Positions 63,122-64,000 of a DNA stretch of 64,000 bases are shown in pieces. Below the pieces are notes generated by a model. It had not been told where the DNA came from. It saw only the letters and a program-made list of their open reading frames with translations, and ran no database searches. The DNA comes from Chloroflexota bacterium (lineage in GTDB: Bacteria > Chloroflexota > Anaerolineae > Caldilineales > Caldilineaceae): contig JAGWYN010000017.1 of assembly GCA_018969295.1 (NCBI GenBank), positions 26,509-90,508 on the forward strand. Reading direction: 5' to 3'. Both the position numbers and the translations under genes were made by a program. Position 1 is the stretch's first letter, and the number at the start of each line of letters is the position of its first letter.

Positions 63122-63295
63122 ATGACAAGAAGCGATGATGAGCAGCGGGTTTTTGGCGTCATGGATATGGCTGGCAACGTATGGGAGTGGACAAGCAGCT
63201 TGTGGGGTGCAGACTATCAGAAACAGCAGTTCGACTACCCCTACAATCCGAATGATGGGCGTGAGACGAAGGACGCGCCGAACACCATCGCATGA
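63122..63295 (+). pseudogene. Fragment of a formylglycine-generating-enzyme (SUMF1) family gene
   Basis: The reading frame contains VFGVMDMAGNVWEWTSSLWGADY, which is the most conserved block of FGE-sulfatase/SUMF1 domains, and then YPYNPNDGRE, and stops. The family domain is about 200-250 residues, so only its middle is here. The upstream part is missing, replaced by the end of the serine hydrolase gene, and the downstream part is cut just before the transposase. It is most likely a remnant created by insertion. Confidence 0.7.
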
Positions 63296-63368
63296 AGCTC
63301 GGCGTGGAGCTTGACGCCGTGGCTGAGGCCGGCACAGGGACGATTGAATCCATGATGGAGATTGAATC

Positions 63369-63821
63369 ATGGCCCATACCTACACATCGCTTTTTTACCA
63401 CATTGTCTTCAGCACCAAGTATCGTGTCCGTTACATCCGCCCGGAGATCGAGCAACAGGTGTGGGAGTATATGGGCGGCGTGATGCGCCAGCACAAGCTC
63501 ACTGCCTTGCAGATCGGCGGCATCGATGACCACATCCACGCCTTGATCATGGCGTTGCCCACCCTGGCGCCGAGCCAGATTGTGCAATTTCTCAAGGGCG
63601 GCTCTTCAAGATGGATTCACGAAACCTTCCCCGATCTGCACGCCTTTGCCTGGCAGGAGGGCTACGGCGCCTTCACCGTGAGCAAATCGGGATTGGAGGC
63701 TGTCGTCCGCTATATCCAAAACCAACGAACCCACCATCAAAAGCAGAGCTATCAAGCCGAATATCTGGAATTTTTACGCCGCCATGCGGTCGAGTACGAC
63801 GAACGCTATGTGTGGGGATGA
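63369..63821 (+). CDS. tnpA: IS200/IS605-family TnpA transposase (RAYT-like, Y1 HUH)
   Basis: A 150-residue single-domain transposase. The HUH motif is H55-I-H57 in GGIDDHIHAL, and the catalytic tyrosine is most likely Y115 in VVRYIQNQRTHHQ. The family signature FYHIVFSTKYR is at the N-terminus, and length is normal. It cuts and rejoins single-stranded DNA at hairpins. GGAG lies nine bases upstream of the ATG. No TnpB partner is present. It lies between two palindromic repeat arrays, which would be its substrates if it is a RAYT. Confidence 0.92.
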   Translation: MAHTYTSLFYHIVFSTKYRVRYIRPEIEQQVWEYMGGVMRQHKLTALQIGGIDDHIHALIMALPTLAPSQIVQFLKGGSSRWIHETFPDLHAFAWQEGYGAFTVSKSGLEAVVRYIQNQRTHHQKQSYQAEYLEFLRRHAVEYDERYVWG

Positions 63822-63829
63822 TGGTCGGC

Positions 63830-64000
63830 GTGTGGGGGGACGAGCCCGGCCATGAGTGGCCGGCCCCATGAATCCCGGCCATGAATGGCCGGCCCCATGA
63901 ATCCCGGCCATGAGTGGCCGGCCCCATGAATCCCGGCCATGAGTGGCCGGCCCCATGAATCCCGGCCATGAGTGGCCGGCCCCATGAATCCCGGCCATGA
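63830..64000. repeat. REP-like palindromic repeat array 2, truncated by the window end
   Basis: It begins with GTGTGGGGGGACGAGCCC and then repeats a 29-bp unit about 5.4 times. Each unit has the hairpin CCGGCCA-TGAG/TGAA-TGGCCGG followed by a CCCATGAATC spacer. Units are more uniform than in array 1. The array continues beyond position 64000. Confidence 0.8.

Overview
The window is a GC-rich, gene-dense bacterial chromosome segment. Operon content, an N-terminal Cys/His cluster protein of a type I associate with Chloroflexota, and a xanthorhodopsin-like rhodopsin suggest a member of the Chloroflexota, possibly near Caldilineae. That placement is inference; there is no rRNA or marker gene here to fix it. 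The + strand is rich in G runs whichever strand the genes lie on, up to about 61 kb.

Region by region. 1-9.8 kb (minus strand): a polyol/sugar-alcohol catabolic operon with a CUT1 ABC importer (binding protein, two permeases, small membrane protein), xylitol/sorbitol-type dehydrogenases, an SDR, another zinc dehydrogenase, an FGGY kinase and a truncated PfkB kinase. 10.2-11.0 kb: a DTE-type proton-pumping rhodopsin with a carotenoid-fenestration glycine. 11.4-16.6 kb: a sugar isomerase/epimerase, a Cys-type sulfatase and a double-length altronate/galactarate dehydratase-like protein. 16.9-20.6 kb: an SRPBCC protein, an unknown protein and the molybdopterin genes moeA-moaC-moaD-moaE. 20.6-26.7 kb (minus): CCA-adding enzyme, an anchored Cys/His protein and an HTH regulator in one operon, then an EamA transporter and a subtilase. 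26.8-30.0 kb (minus): an aga/gat-like tagatose pathway set (GatZ/KbaZ-like, PfkB, AgaS-like).

30.3-41.1 kb (plus): a P-type ATPase lacking the usual CPx metal motif, followed after 14 bp by a 2857-residue polyketide synthase (ligase-ACP-KS-AT-DH-KR-ACP-C). A 66-bp copy of the ATPase 3' end lies directly after the synthase. 41.2-43.5 kb: an iron alcohol dehydrogenase and a secreted protein. 43.7-49.7 kb (plus): a CUT2 (ribose/xylose-type) ABC importer with an FGGY kinase and a DUF72 protein. 49.9-53.0 kb (plus): a large protein with a possible nucleoside-phosphorylase-like half and two tandem PlsC acyltransferases. 53.1-60.0 kb (minus): KorA/KorB 2-oxoacid:ferredoxin oxidoreductase, a GntR regulator, an M20 amidohydrolase and an aldehyde:ferredoxin oxidoreductase-family protein, which would use the pterin cofactor made by the moa/moe genes. 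60.1-64 kb: a CPBP protease, then an island of different composition holding a palindromic repeat array, a serine hydrolase, a formylglycine-generating-enzyme fragment, an IS200/RAYT-type transposase and a second repeat array running off the window.

The most unusual items are the antenna-capable rhodopsin with an operator-like palindrome in its promoter, the CPx-less ATPase/PKS pair flanked by a duplicated ATPase tail, the repeat arrays bracketing an HUH transposase, and the fused two-module UxaA-like enzyme.
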